From Streptomyces sp. DH-12 (GTDB taxonomy: Bacteria; Actinomycetota; Actinomycetes; Streptomycetales; Streptomycetaceae): a stretch of 64,000 nucleotides of DNA. Positions 25,780-33,428 of the stretch are shown piece after piece; the first letter of the stretch is position 1; the number at the start of each line of letters is the position of its first letter. The translations under genes were made by a program, and so were the position numbers. The DNA is taken from NCBI RefSeq assembly GCF_002899455.1, contig NZ_PPFB01000001.1, positions 5,183,001-5,247,000 on the forward strand, given 5' to 3'. The notes below the pieces were generated by a model. That model ran no database searches, had not been told where the DNA came from, and was given only the letters and a program-made list of their open reading frames with translations.

Positions 25780-27231
25780 CTACCGCGGGAACGCCCCCGG
25801 GTGGGTCTGCTCGCGCACCGCCACGTACTGCTGGCGCACGGCCTGACCCACCGCCAGCTCCTCGCCCGGGTCCAGCACCTGCGCCACCGGACCCGGCCAG
25901 ACCGGCGGGGTCCGCGGGTCGAGGGCGCCCTGCGACACCCCGAGTGCCCAGGCAGCCTGCCGGGCCGCGCCCGTCGCCGCGTAGTCCGCGGGCTGCGGCA
26001 CGACGACCTGCGCGCCGAACAGCGCGGGCGCCGCCGCCTGCACGGCGGGCAGTTCGGCAGCGGGACCGAGCAGGAACACCCGCCGCACCTCCACGCCCCG
26101 GCCGCGCAGCACGTCCAGCGCGTCCGCGAGGCCGCACAGCATCCCCTCGAACGCCGCCCGCGCCAGGTGCTCCGGCTTCATCGACTCCCGCCGCAGCCCG
26201 GCCAGGGTCCCGGCGGTGTGCGGCAGGTTCGGGGTGCGCTCGCCCTCCAGGTACGGCAGCAGCACCAGCCCGTGCGCACCCGGCGTCGACTTCATCGCCA
26301 GGTCGGACAGGCTCTCCAGGTCCGGCAGCCCGAGCAGTTCCGCGGTGCCGCGCAGCGCCCGCACCGCGTTCAGCGTGGTGACGACGGGCAGGTGCATGCC
26401 GGTGGCGTCGGCCAGCGAGGTGATCATGCCGGTGCGGTCGACGAGCGCCTCGGGGTGCACGGCCATCACCGAGCCGGACGCGCCCAGCGACACCACCGCG
26501 TCGCCGAGCCCGATGCCGAGGCCGAACGCCGCGGCCATCGTGTCCGCCGTGCCGGCGGAGATCATCAGCCCCTCGGGGGTGGTGCCGGCCGCCTCCGCCG
26601 GACCGATCACCTCGGGCAGCATCGCCTGGTGCCCGAGCGCCAGCTCCACCAGGTCGGGCCGGTAACCGCCGGTGGCCGCCGACCAGTAGCCGGTGCCGGA
26701 GGCGCCGCCCCGGTCGGTGGTCCGGCGCACCGGCCGGCCCAGCAACTGCCACACCAGCCAGTCGTGCGCCTGCAGCAGCACGGCCGTCCGTGCCGCGTTC
26801 TCCGGTTCGGTACGGGCCATCCAGCGCAGCTTGGTCACCGGCTGCGCGGCGCCCGGCACACAGCCCACGGCCTGCGCCCACGCCTCCCGCCCGCCGAACG
26901 CGTCGACCAGATCGGCCGCCGCGACCTGGGCGCGCTTGTCGCCCCCGGTCATCGCCGGGCGGACCGTGCCGCCCTGCGCGTCCAGCGGGACCAGCGCGCC
27001 CGCCTGCGCCGACACGCCGATGGCCTGCACGCCCTCCAGCAGTCCGCCGCCCGCGGCCTCGCCGAGTGACAGCAGCCAGGCCTGCGGGTCGACGTCCGAG
27101 GAGCGGCCGCCGTCGGGACCCTGCACCGGGTGCGGGGCGTACCCCTGCCTGAGCACGGCCCCGGTGTCCGTGTCGCAGACGACGATGCGAGTGAAATCGG
27201 GCGCACTGTCCAGCCCGGCGACTATCCCCAT
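25780..27231 (-). CDS. FGGY-family carbohydrate kinase, xylulokinase-like
   Basis: 483 residues from the ATG at 27231, which begins the ATPase fold (MGIVAGLDSAPDFTRIVVCD). The FGGY fold is visible in two halves: QAGALVPLDAQGGTVRPAMTGGDKR near 83-107, KLRWMARTEPENAARTAVLLQAHDWLVW near 137, then the second half with SLGASGSVMAVHPEA near 240 and LPYLEGERTPNLP near 310. It phosphorylates a sugar or polyol. Xylulokinase is the closest recognisable group, but the substrate is not settled by the sequence. Its leftward direction and 125-base gap to the ABC genes suggest it is separately transcribed. Confidence 0.85.
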   Translation of the reverse strand: MGIVAGLDSAPDFTRIVVCDTDTGAVLRQGYAPHPVQGPDGGRSSDVDPQAWLLSLGEAAGGGLLEGVQAIGVSAQAGALVPLDAQGGTVRPAMTGGDKRAQVAAADLVDAFGGREAWAQAVGCVPGAAQPVTKLRWMARTEPENAARTAVLLQAHDWLVWQLLGRPVRRTTDRGGASGTGYWSAATGGYRPDLVELALGHQAMLPEVIGPAEAAGTTPEGLMISAGTADTMAAAFGLGIGLGDAVVSLGASGSVMAVHPEALVDRTGMITSLADATGMHLPVVTTLNAVRALRGTAELLGLPDLESLSDLAMKSTPGAHGLVLLPYLEGERTPNLPHTAGTLAGLRRESMKPEHLARAAFEGMLCGLADALDVLRGRGVEVRRVFLLGPAAELPAVQAAAPALFGAQVVVPQPADYAATGAARQAAWALGVSQGALDPRTPPVWPGPVAQVLDPGEELAVGQAVRQQYVAVREQTHPGAFPR

Positions 27232-27269
27232 ACGGTGATTTTGCCGCATGGGGAGGGGTGGGGTGTGCG

Positions 27270-27575
27270 TCAGGTGTTGCTCGTGCCCCAGTCGTCCTCG
27301 GCCGGGCCGTGGGCGGAGCGCTCGCGCAGCGCGTGGACGCGCTGCGCGACGGAGTCGGGCATGCGGTCGCCGACCTTGTCGCTCACCACGTGGTAGGCCT
27401 TGTCGGCGAACTCACGGCTCTGCTGGGCCGCGGTCTCGGCGGTGTTGCGGACCGCGGGGTTCTGCGCCAGCCGCAGCGCGGACCTCTTCATCTGCTCGTA
27501 GCGCTCGCGCCCGGCTTTCGTGCCCAGCACGTAACCAAGGGCTGCTCCGACGACGAACGTGAGCCGGTAACGCAT
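27270..27575 (-). CDS. YtxH-like small membrane-associated protein
   Basis: 101 residues. One hydrophobic segment at the extreme N-terminus (LTFVVGAALGYVLGTKAGRERYEQM) with the AGRERYEQ signature of YtxH-like proteins, followed by a charged helical region rich in Ala, Gln and Glu and an acidic end. Such proteins are small general-stress or envelope proteins of unknown mechanism in Gram-positive bacteria. It is 38 bases from the kinase gene on the same strand; operon membership is possible but not shown. Confidence 0.75.
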   Translation of the reverse strand: MRYRLTFVVGAALGYVLGTKAGRERYEQMKRSALRLAQNPAVRNTAETAAQQSREFADKAYHVVSDKVGDRMPDSVAQRVHALRERSAHGPAEDDWGTSNT

Positions 27576-27746
27576 TGGCGGCCACCCTTCCCGTTGTTCC
27601 AGTCTGCATGGGTATCCGGCGCGGCGACGGGCCGGGGAGTACCGATTGGCGGAGCACCCCCCTGCTTGCGCTAATGTATGTGTCGCAGCGAGCGCGCGCC
27701 CCCTGGCGGATACCCAGGCAGGTGCGTTCGATGCAGAACGAGGCAT

Positions 27747-27819
27747 TCCTCCGTAGCTCAATTGGCAGAGCAGCCGGCTGTTAACCGGCAGGTTACTGGT
27801 TCGAGTCCAGTCGGGGGAG
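27747..27819 (+). tRNA. tRNA-Asn (GTT)
   Basis: 73-base cloverleaf. Acceptor stem TCCTCCG (27747-27753) pairs with CGGGGGA (27812-27818) with one T-G pair and discriminator G at 27819. The anticodon stem GCCGG/CCGGC encloses loop CTGTTAA with anticodon GTT at 27780-27782. The T-arm GTTCGAGTCC is standard. CCA is not encoded. A strong terminator follows 11 bases later. Confidence 0.97.
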
Positions 27820-27830
27820 CATGCTGAACG

Positions 27831-27853
27831 AGGACCCCGCAGGGGTCCTTTTT
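27831..27853 (+). terminator. Intrinsic terminator of tRNA-Asn
   Basis: AGGACCCC (27831-27838) and GGGGTCCT (27842-27849) form an 8-bp stem with a 3-base loop, followed by a run of five T. A classical factor-independent terminator. Confidence 0.92.
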
Positions 27854-27997
27854 CATGTCCGGTGGAACCGCGCGGGGCGCGGCACGGTCCTCATGGTCAA
27901 CAGGGCCGTACGCAGCCGACCCATCCGAAGCAGGAGATCGTATGAGCGGCTATGCTGCGGCAGACGGCGCGCACACATGTACGCGACACGCCGCCAT

Positions 27998-28071
27998 GGG
28001 GCGGTAGCTCAGCCGGTTAGAGCAACGGACTCATAATCCGTCGGCCGTGGGTTCGAGTCCCACCCGCCCCA
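27998..28071 (+). tRNA. tRNA with CAT anticodon (Ile2 or elongator Met)
   Basis: 74-base cloverleaf. GGGGCGG (27998-28004) pairs perfectly with CCGCCCC (28064-28070), discriminator A at 28071. Anticodon stem ACGGA/TCCGT with loop CTCATAA; anticodon CAT at 28032-28034. Both the lysidine-modified tRNA-Ile2 and the elongator tRNA-Met use this loop. The acceptor lacks the mismatch at position 1-72 of an initiator, so it is not fMet. Ile2 versus Met cannot be decided by eye. Confidence 0.9.
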
Positions 28072-28100
28072 CCCCTCACGGTTCCCCCGGAACCGCCGCC

Positions 28101-28130
28101 CCCCCGAGCCGGGTCATCCGGCTCCGGGGG
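28101..28130. terminator. Hairpin between the CAT-tRNA and the small repeat-protein gene
   Basis: CCCCCGAGCCGG (28101-28112) pairs with CCGGCT and CGGGGG (28118-28130, one bulged C) around a 5-base loop that contains the stop codon of the leftward gene. It can serve both convergent transcripts. A smaller CGGTTCC/GGAACCG stem (28079-28095) precedes it. Confidence 0.6.
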
Positions 28131-28284
28131 TCCCCTGTACGGCGTTGTCGTCGGACTGCGTCGGCGCGTCCGACGGGTCGCGTTCCCCTTCCGCCTGCGA
28201 GGGCGTGGTGTGCACCACGTCGGGGGTGGTCCATTCGCTGTCGTCCCGGTCGCCCTCGGCCTGGGACGGAGTGTGCTCGCTCAT
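28114..28284 (-). CDS. Small acidic protein with TPSQAEG repeat
   Basis: 56 residues from the ATG at 28284. The sequence is hydrophilic and acidic with a duplicated motif: TPSQAEGDRD near residue 5 and TPSQAEGERD near 27, each followed by Ser/Asp/Thr-rich spacer. No hydrophobic core, so probably disordered. A longer version from 28326 is open but the downstream ATG with the repeat is preferred. The sense of the repeats and absence of long antisense coding support a real gene. Function unknown; similar small TPSQAEG proteins seem to recur in Streptomyces, but this is recollection, not a search. Confidence 0.6.
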   Translation of the reverse strand: MSEHTPSQAEGDRDDSEWTTPDVVHTTPSQAEGERDPSDAPTQSDDNAVQGTPGAG

Positions 28285-28348
28285 CGTGCCGCCTTCCTGT
28301 CGCGGGTCCCGTCCGTCCGGCGACACGGGTACCCCGCGCGCGGCGATG

Positions 28349-29020
28349 TCACCGTGCCGCGCGGCGGGCGAGGGCGCGGGCCAGCGCCGTGCGCACCTCC
28401 GGGGGCGGGGGAACGCCCTCCGCCCCCGCGCAGGCCGTCAGCGACTCGGCGACGACGCGCAGCTTGGTGTTGGACAGCTGGGACGCCTCCCGCAGGATGT
28501 GCCAGGCCTCGTCCGAGGTGCAGCCGTGCGTCGCCATCAGGATGCCGCGCGCCTGGTCGATGACCGGGCGGGAGGCGATGGCCTGCCGCAGCTGCTCGAC
28601 CTCCTCCTGGAGCAGGCGCAGCCGCTCCTGGCGCTCCAGGGCCACCGCCGACCCCGCGGGCGACGGGCGCGGCGCGGGGGAGCGCAGCGGGTCCGCGGTG
28701 TCCAGCCCGGCCAGCTCCAGGATGCGGCGCGGCTGGCCGCTCCAGCGGGCCGTGGTGACCGGCATGGCATGCCGGCGGGCGTGGTCGCGCAGCACCTCCA
28801 GGAACTCCAGCCCCGCGGTGTCCATGAAGTGCACGCCGCTCATGTCCAGGTCGACCCGCGCCGTGCCGGCGGGCAGCTGGGCCAGCTTCTCGGCCAGCGC
28901 CTGGGCGCAGCCGCGGACCAGTTCCCCGCGCGGGGTGAGCAGCGCCCGGTCCGCGTCCATGCGGCCGCTGATGACCAAGGTGTCCTGCCTCCCCGGGGGG
29001 AACGATGCCGCGGAAGTCAT
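28349..29020 (-). CDS. STAS-ANTAR fusion regulator
   Basis: 223 residues. Residues about 14-110 form a STAS domain of the anti-sigma factor antagonist type (VDLDMSGVHFMDTAGLEFLEVL). At the position of the phosphorylated Ser of SpoIIAA-type proteins (DSSG) there is DTAG, so the acceptor seems to be Ala69. A coiled-coil linker (LERQERLRLLQEEVEQLRQ, about 130-150) leads to an ANTAR RNA-binding domain (ARGILMATHGCTSDEAWHILREASQ to KLRVVAESL, about 158-200), which binds tandem hairpins in mRNA for antitermination. The fusion would link partner-switching to RNA binding. It lies 229 bases downstream of the MreB-like gene on the same strand. Confidence 0.85.
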   Translation of the reverse strand: MTSAASFPPGRQDTLVISGRMDADRALLTPRGELVRGCAQALAEKLAQLPAGTARVDLDMSGVHFMDTAGLEFLEVLRDHARRHAMPVTTARWSGQPRRILELAGLDTADPLRSPAPRPSPAGSAVALERQERLRLLQEEVEQLRQAIASRPVIDQARGILMATHGCTSDEAWHILREASQLSNTKLRVVAESLTACAGAEGVPPPPEVRTALARALARRAAR

Positions 29021-29249
29021 GTCACCGCCCTGTCGGTGCTCGTGGGTGGCCCGGCCGTCCCGGCGGCCCCGGCCGCCGCCGGCGCCCGCACGAGAGGCTG
29101 CGCACGGTACTGCTGCGCTGCGGATGCGCCTGCCCGCCCTGGACCGCGGTACACACACCGTGCCCCGTGATGACCGGGAACGCGCGACGGCCCGCCCGCA
29201 CGGACGCGGGCAGGCCGGGGGAGGGGAGGGCACGGGGCCGCGGGGCGTC

Positions 29250-30287
29250 TCAGGCGCCCAGCGGGTCCAGGACCATCGGGGCGATACGTCCTTCCAGCAT
29301 GGCGCCGAGCCCTTCCACGGCGCACAGCTCGGGGCGCTCCGCGATGTGCACCGGCATGCCGGTCGCCTCGCGCAGCATCTGGTCCAGGCCCGGCAGCAGG
29401 GCGCTGCCGCCGACCATCATGATGCCGCGGTCGGCGAGGTCGGCGACCAGGTCGGGCGGGCAGCCCCGCAGCACCTTGCCGATGCCGTCGAGGACGGCGG
29501 TGAGCGGCGTCTGGATGGCCCGCCGCACCGCCGCCGTGTCCACCTTGACCGACCGGGCGAGCCCGGTGGCGACGTCCCGGCCGTGGATCTCCGTGACCTC
29601 CGGCCCCTCCGGGGTCAGCCCGTTCCCCTCCAGCGCGAGCTGCAGCGGGCGGACGGACTGGCTCGGGAGCATCAGTTCGTGCTGGTGGCGCAGGTGCTGC
29701 ACGATCGCCGCGTCCACCGCCTCGCCGCCCACCGGGATCCGCTCGGCCCGCACGATCGAGCCGAGCGACAGCACGGCCACCTGCGTGGCCGCCGCGCCGC
29801 ACACCATGATCATGGTGGCCTCGGGCCGCTCCACCGGGAGCCCGCAGCCCACGGCCGCCGCGATCAACGTGTCCACCAGCTCCACCCGGCGGGCGCCGAG
29901 GCCGACCAGCGTCTCGATCGCGGCGCGCTGGGCGAGCGGGTCCGCGTCGTGGGGGGTGCAGGCGGCCGCCCGCAGCCGGGGCCTGCGGCGCAGGGCGCGG
30001 CGGGTGCGGTCGCCGATGAGCTGACGCAGCATCCGCTGCGCCATTTCGATGTCGACGACGGTGCCGCCGGACACGGGCCGGACGACGCGGATGTAGTCGG
30101 GGGTGCGCCCGGTCATCTTCTCGGCGAACTCGCCGACCGCGATCAGCGCTCCGGTACGGGTGTTCACGGCGGCGACGGACGGCTGGTCGACGACGAGGCC
30201 GGCGCCCTTGACGTACACCCGGGTGCGAGCCGCGCCCAGGTCGACGGCGAAGTGGCAGCGGCGCAGCTGCTCCAGACTGGCGGTCAC
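29250..30287 (-). CDS. MreB/actin-like rod-shape protein homologue
   Basis: 345 residues from a GTG at 30287 preceded by GGGAGGAA. It has the actin fold phosphate motif AVDLGAARTRVYVKG near residue 15, GEFAEKMTGRTP near 50, VRPVSGGTVVDIEMAQRMLR near 68, and the second phosphate/adenosine segments VCGAAATQVAVLSLG near 160 and IMMVGGSALLPGLDQML near 298. It is a divergent MreB paralogue rather than the mreBCD cluster copy: no mreC or mreD is adjacent. Streptomyces carry such MreB-like proteins for spore-wall or envelope roles. Leftward, divergent from the DUF4157 gene. Confidence 0.85.
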   Translation of the reverse strand: MTASLEQLRRCHFAVDLGAARTRVYVKGAGLVVDQPSVAAVNTRTGALIAVGEFAEKMTGRTPDYIRVVRPVSGGTVVDIEMAQRMLRQLIGDRTRRALRRRPRLRAAACTPHDADPLAQRAAIETLVGLGARRVELVDTLIAAAVGCGLPVERPEATMIMVCGAAATQVAVLSLGSIVRAERIPVGGEAVDAAIVQHLRHQHELMLPSQSVRPLQLALEGNGLTPEGPEVTEIHGRDVATGLARSVKVDTAAVRRAIQTPLTAVLDGIGKVLRGCPPDLVADLADRGIMMVGGSALLPGLDQMLREATGMPVHIAERPELCAVEGLGAMLEGRIAPMVLDPLGA

Positions 30288-30607
30288 GGCAGTTCCTCCC
30301 GAGTGCGCGGCCGGAGGTCCGCCGGGCGGCGGGCCTGACAGCATCGTGTGTGCCGGGCGGGGGCGGGCGCCTTTCCTGGGGGGCCAGGCGAGGGGCCGCC
30401 GAACGGGGGTCCCGTCGGTCCGCGACGACGCGGGGGCGGCCGGAACTGCCTCAAAGGGCAGGTTCGCTGCACGACCCGGTGGACGTCCGGGCAGAGACCG
30501 GGCCGCCGGGCGCCGAACGGCGGATCCGCGCCGGTGGCTCTCCTGATAATGCTGCAGAACCCAGGCCACGACGGGCGACGGCCCCGACGTTCTGAAGAGG
30601 CGATCCC
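30288..30607. other. 320-base divergent intergenic region (MreB-like / DUF4157)
   Basis: No convincing gene. A GATAAT -10-like hexamer at 30545-30550 faces the DUF4157 gene, without a good -35. The region must hold two divergent promoters. The leftward frame stays open through it but has no start with a ribosome-binding site better than the GTG at 30287. Confidence 0.45.
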
Positions 30608-32091
30608 GTGAGTCCGAAGAAACCCCGCTCGGCGCAGAAGACCGACGAGCAGGCGCTGCGGTCTCCCGGCCCTGCCGTGACGTCCCGTACGGCCCCGGCG
30701 CCCGTGGGGCTGAAAGGGCTTCAGGCGAGCGCCGGCAACGCCGCGGTCGTGCAGATGCTCCGGCAGGCCGGTCACCTGCGCGACGAGGAGCGGCGCCGGC
30801 ACACCGACGGGTGCGGTCACGCCCCGGCCGGCGAGCGGCCCGTGCAGCGGCCGGCGGTGCACGACGTCCTGCGCACCTCCGGACGTCCCCTGGACGACAC
30901 CACCCGCAGCGACATGGAGGCCCGCCTCGGCGCGGACTTCTCCGACGTCCGCATCCACGACGACAGCGCGGCCAGGGCGTCCGCCGCGGAGGTCGGCGCC
31001 CGCGCCTACACCTCCGGCAGCCATGTCGTCATCGGCGACGGCGGCGGGGACCGGCACACCCTCGCCCATGAACTCACGCACGTCATCCAGCAGCGGCAGG
31101 GGCCGGTCGCCGGGACCGACAACGGGGCGGGGCTCAAGGTCTCCGACCCGTCGGACCGCTTCGAGCGGGAGGCGGAGGCCAACGCGGCGCGGGTGATGGC
31201 CGCCGGCCCCGCGATGACCGCGGAGGTGCAGCGGAGCGCGGCACCCGTCGCGGCGGGGGGCGCGCTCCCGGTGCAGCGGGCGGGGAGCGAGCAGGAGCTC
31301 CTGACGGACACGTACTGGGAGGACAAGGCGGGGGTCGGCGGGAAGGACAAGAAGTCCGCCACGGCGAAGAACCAGTTGATGACCGAGGCCAAGAGAAGGC
31401 GAAGGGCTTCAAGGCCGGCAAGGTGCGCAGGATCGACGACATCATCACGGTCGTCGGCCCCCGGCTCCTCGCCGAGCTGGCGAAGAAGCCGGAAACGTCC
31501 GGACGGATGGAGCTCTACCGTTCCATGAGCTGCGAGGAGGCCTACAGCGCCCTGACGTACTGGGGCGACCAGGCCTCGCGTGACGCGCTCACGGCGTACA
31601 TAGCGGGCGGGGCCGGCACGGCGAAGGACTTCCGGCAGCAGAAGTTCACCGGGCTGACGATCGGGGCCCATCTCGGCGATCAGGGGCAGGCGGACGCCTA
31701 CTACGACATGAAGGGCGACTCCTACGCGGTCCAGCTCAAGTTCATCCTGAAGCCCGGAGCCCACGAGCTCCTCTTCCACCCGGACCACATGGCACTCGGT
31801 CCGGGCTACAAGAACGAGCTGATCCGCCAAGCGAACCAGAAGGAGGGGACGTACCAGAACGCGACGAAGAACGAGGGCACCCTGGGCGGGTACATCGGTG
31901 TGAAGGCCGAGGACAGGGAGCCCTGCAGCATCGGCATCGCGCAGGGCAGCGCCAGCGGCTCCGTGCGTGACCTGGGCCCCAGCCAGCTCCTCTTCCAGCT
32001 CTTCGTCGAGAAGGCCGAACTCGTGAAGAACCGCTCCGGAAAGCCCCTGCCCGGTGAGAACGCGGCCGCCCGGGCGGAGTTGGCCGCCTAA
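30608..32091 (+). pseudogene. DUF4157 protein with toxin-like C-terminus, frame broken by one base
   Basis: A GTG start at 30608 (GAAGAGG upstream) gives the standard DUF4157 layout: a basic tail, ASAGNAAVVQMLRQAGH near 41-56, RPVQRP near 78, the DUF4157 core FSDVRIHDDSAARASAAEVG (111-130) and the metalloprotease-like HELTHVIQQ (154-162), then VQR linkers near 209 and 225. At about 31390 the frame is lost; reading resumes one base earlier as GFKAGKVRRIDDIITVV and continues to TAA at 32091 with LYRSMSCEEAYSAL, LKFILKPGAHELLFHPD and GGYIGVK. One missing G in AAGAGAAG would restore a protein of about 494 residues. The C-terminal part looks like an ADP-ribosyltransferase-like domain, tentatively. 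DUF4157 marks effectors of extracellular contractile injection systems. Mutation or sequencing error cannot be told apart here. Confidence 0.78.
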
Positions 32092-33428
32092 GCTCCCCCC
32101 GGGCCCACGACCCCCCGCACCACCCCCAGCTCCACCAGGTCCTGCGGCCGGATGCGGAGACCGTCCGCCGTGGCCTCCGCCTCCTTCGGCGGCCGTTTGA
32201 GGATCGCCGCCGCCAGTTCCGGGGCGATCACCGAGAAGTAACTGTCCGGGGTGACCCAGGTGTCGCCCGGCGCGGCGAGCGCCAGCGCGCCGCCTGAGCC
32301 GCCCTCGCCGATGACCAGCGTGGTCAGCGGGGTGCGGGCGGTGGCGACGGCGTCGAACAGGTCCGCGATGGCCGCCCCCGCCCCCTGCCGTTCCGCCTCC
32401 GCGCCGTTGGCCGCGCCCGGGGTGTCCACCAGGGTCAGCACCGGTACGCCGAGGCGGTCGGCGAGGCGGACCAGACGGGCGGCGGTGCGGTAGCCGGCGG
32501 GGCGGGTGGCCGTGCCGGTCTGCGCCGCGTAGGCGACCGTACGGCCCTCGTGGTCGCCGAAGCCGCAGAGCATGCCGTCGGGGTCGGCGCCGCCGCAGCG
32601 GTCGCCGGAGAGCGTGACGCGCGCGGTGAAGTACGCGTCCAGGTAGGCGGCGGCGCGCGGGCGCCGGGGCGAGCGGGCCCGGCGGACCGCGTCCCAGCCG
32701 GTGGCCGGCAGGTCCGGCGCCCCCAGGGCGCGCGGCGGCGGGGCCGGTTCGGCGCAGGGGCGGGCCAGCAGCCGCAGCCAGCGGCCGAGGACGGTGCGCA
32801 GTTCCTCCGGCGGGACCAGCGCGTCCGCCGCGCCCGCCGCGACCTGCGCCTCGGCCGTGTACGCCGTGGGGTCGGCGTCCGGCGGGCGGACCCGGGAGCC
32901 GGCGAAGCCGACCTGTGCGCCGGGCAGGGCCAGGACGACGTCCGCGCCCGCGCCGAGGGTGGCCCAGCCGCCGCCGGTCGTGGGGTCCCGCAGCACGGCC
33001 ATCCGGGGCAGCCCGGCCTCCCGGGCCCGCGCCGACGCGCGCGCCACCCGCTGCAGCTGGGTCAGGGCGAGCATGCCCTCCTGCATCCGGCTGCCGCCGG
33101 TGGCGACCAGGGACACCAGCGGCAGCCGGTGGGCGACGGCGTGCGCGTACGCCGCCTCCAGACGGTCGCCGGTGCCCTCGCCGAGGGAGCCGCCGAGGAA
33201 GCCGAACTCGAACGCGATCAGCACGGCCCGCGTGCCCTCGACGTCCGCGACCCCGCAGACCACCGACTCGTCCTCGCCGGTGCGTGCGGCGGCGCGGGCC
33301 CGGGAGGCGTCGTAGCCGGGCCAGCCGAGCGGGCCGTCCGGTCCCGACCGCCGTTCCGGATGCGGCAGTTCGGTGAACGTGTCGGTGACCAGGGCGAGGG
33401 CCTCGCGGGCCGAGAGGCGGTCAGCCAT
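32088..33428 (-). CDS. Acyl-CoA carboxylase carboxyltransferase subunit (fused alpha/beta type)
   Basis: 446 residues. The N-terminal half is the beta-type domain (SVVCGVADVEGTRAVLIAFE, FLGGSLGEGTGDRLEAAYAH, SLVATGGSRMQEGMLAL near 108). The C-terminal half is the alpha-type domain (DRLGVPVLTLVDTPGAANGA and GAGAAIADLFDAVATARTPL near 325-375, GEGGSGGALALAAPGD). Carboxyltransferases of this type transfer CO2 from biotin to acetyl- or propionyl-CoA. No biotin carboxylase is adjacent, so a shared subunit is implied. It overlaps the upstream acyl-CoA synthetase gene by 8 bases. Its stop overlaps that of the convergent DUF4157 gene by 3 bases. Confidence 0.85.
   Translation of the reverse strand: MADRLSAREALALVTDTFTELPHPERRSGPDGPLGWPGYDASRARAAARTGEDESVVCGVADVEGTRAVLIAFEFGFLGGSLGEGTGDRLEAAYAHAVAHRLPLVSLVATGGSRMQEGMLALTQLQRVARASARAREAGLPRMAVLRDPTTGGGWATLGAGADVVLALPGAQVGFAGSRVRPPDADPTAYTAEAQVAAGAADALVPPEELRTVLGRWLRLLARPCAEPAPPPRALGAPDLPATGWDAVRRARSPRRPRAAAYLDAYFTARVTLSGDRCGGADPDGMLCGFGDHEGRTVAYAAQTGTATRPAGYRTAARLVRLADRLGVPVLTLVDTPGAANGAEAERQGAGAAIADLFDAVATARTPLTTLVIGEGGSGGALALAAPGDTWVTPDSYFSVIAPELAAAILKRPPKEAEATADGLRIRPQDLVELGVVRGVVGPGGA

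Noticed and set aside
27747..28071. tRNA genes as an integration site for a mobile element
   Set aside because: No integrase, direct repeat of the tRNA 3' end or foreign-looking island is present near them.
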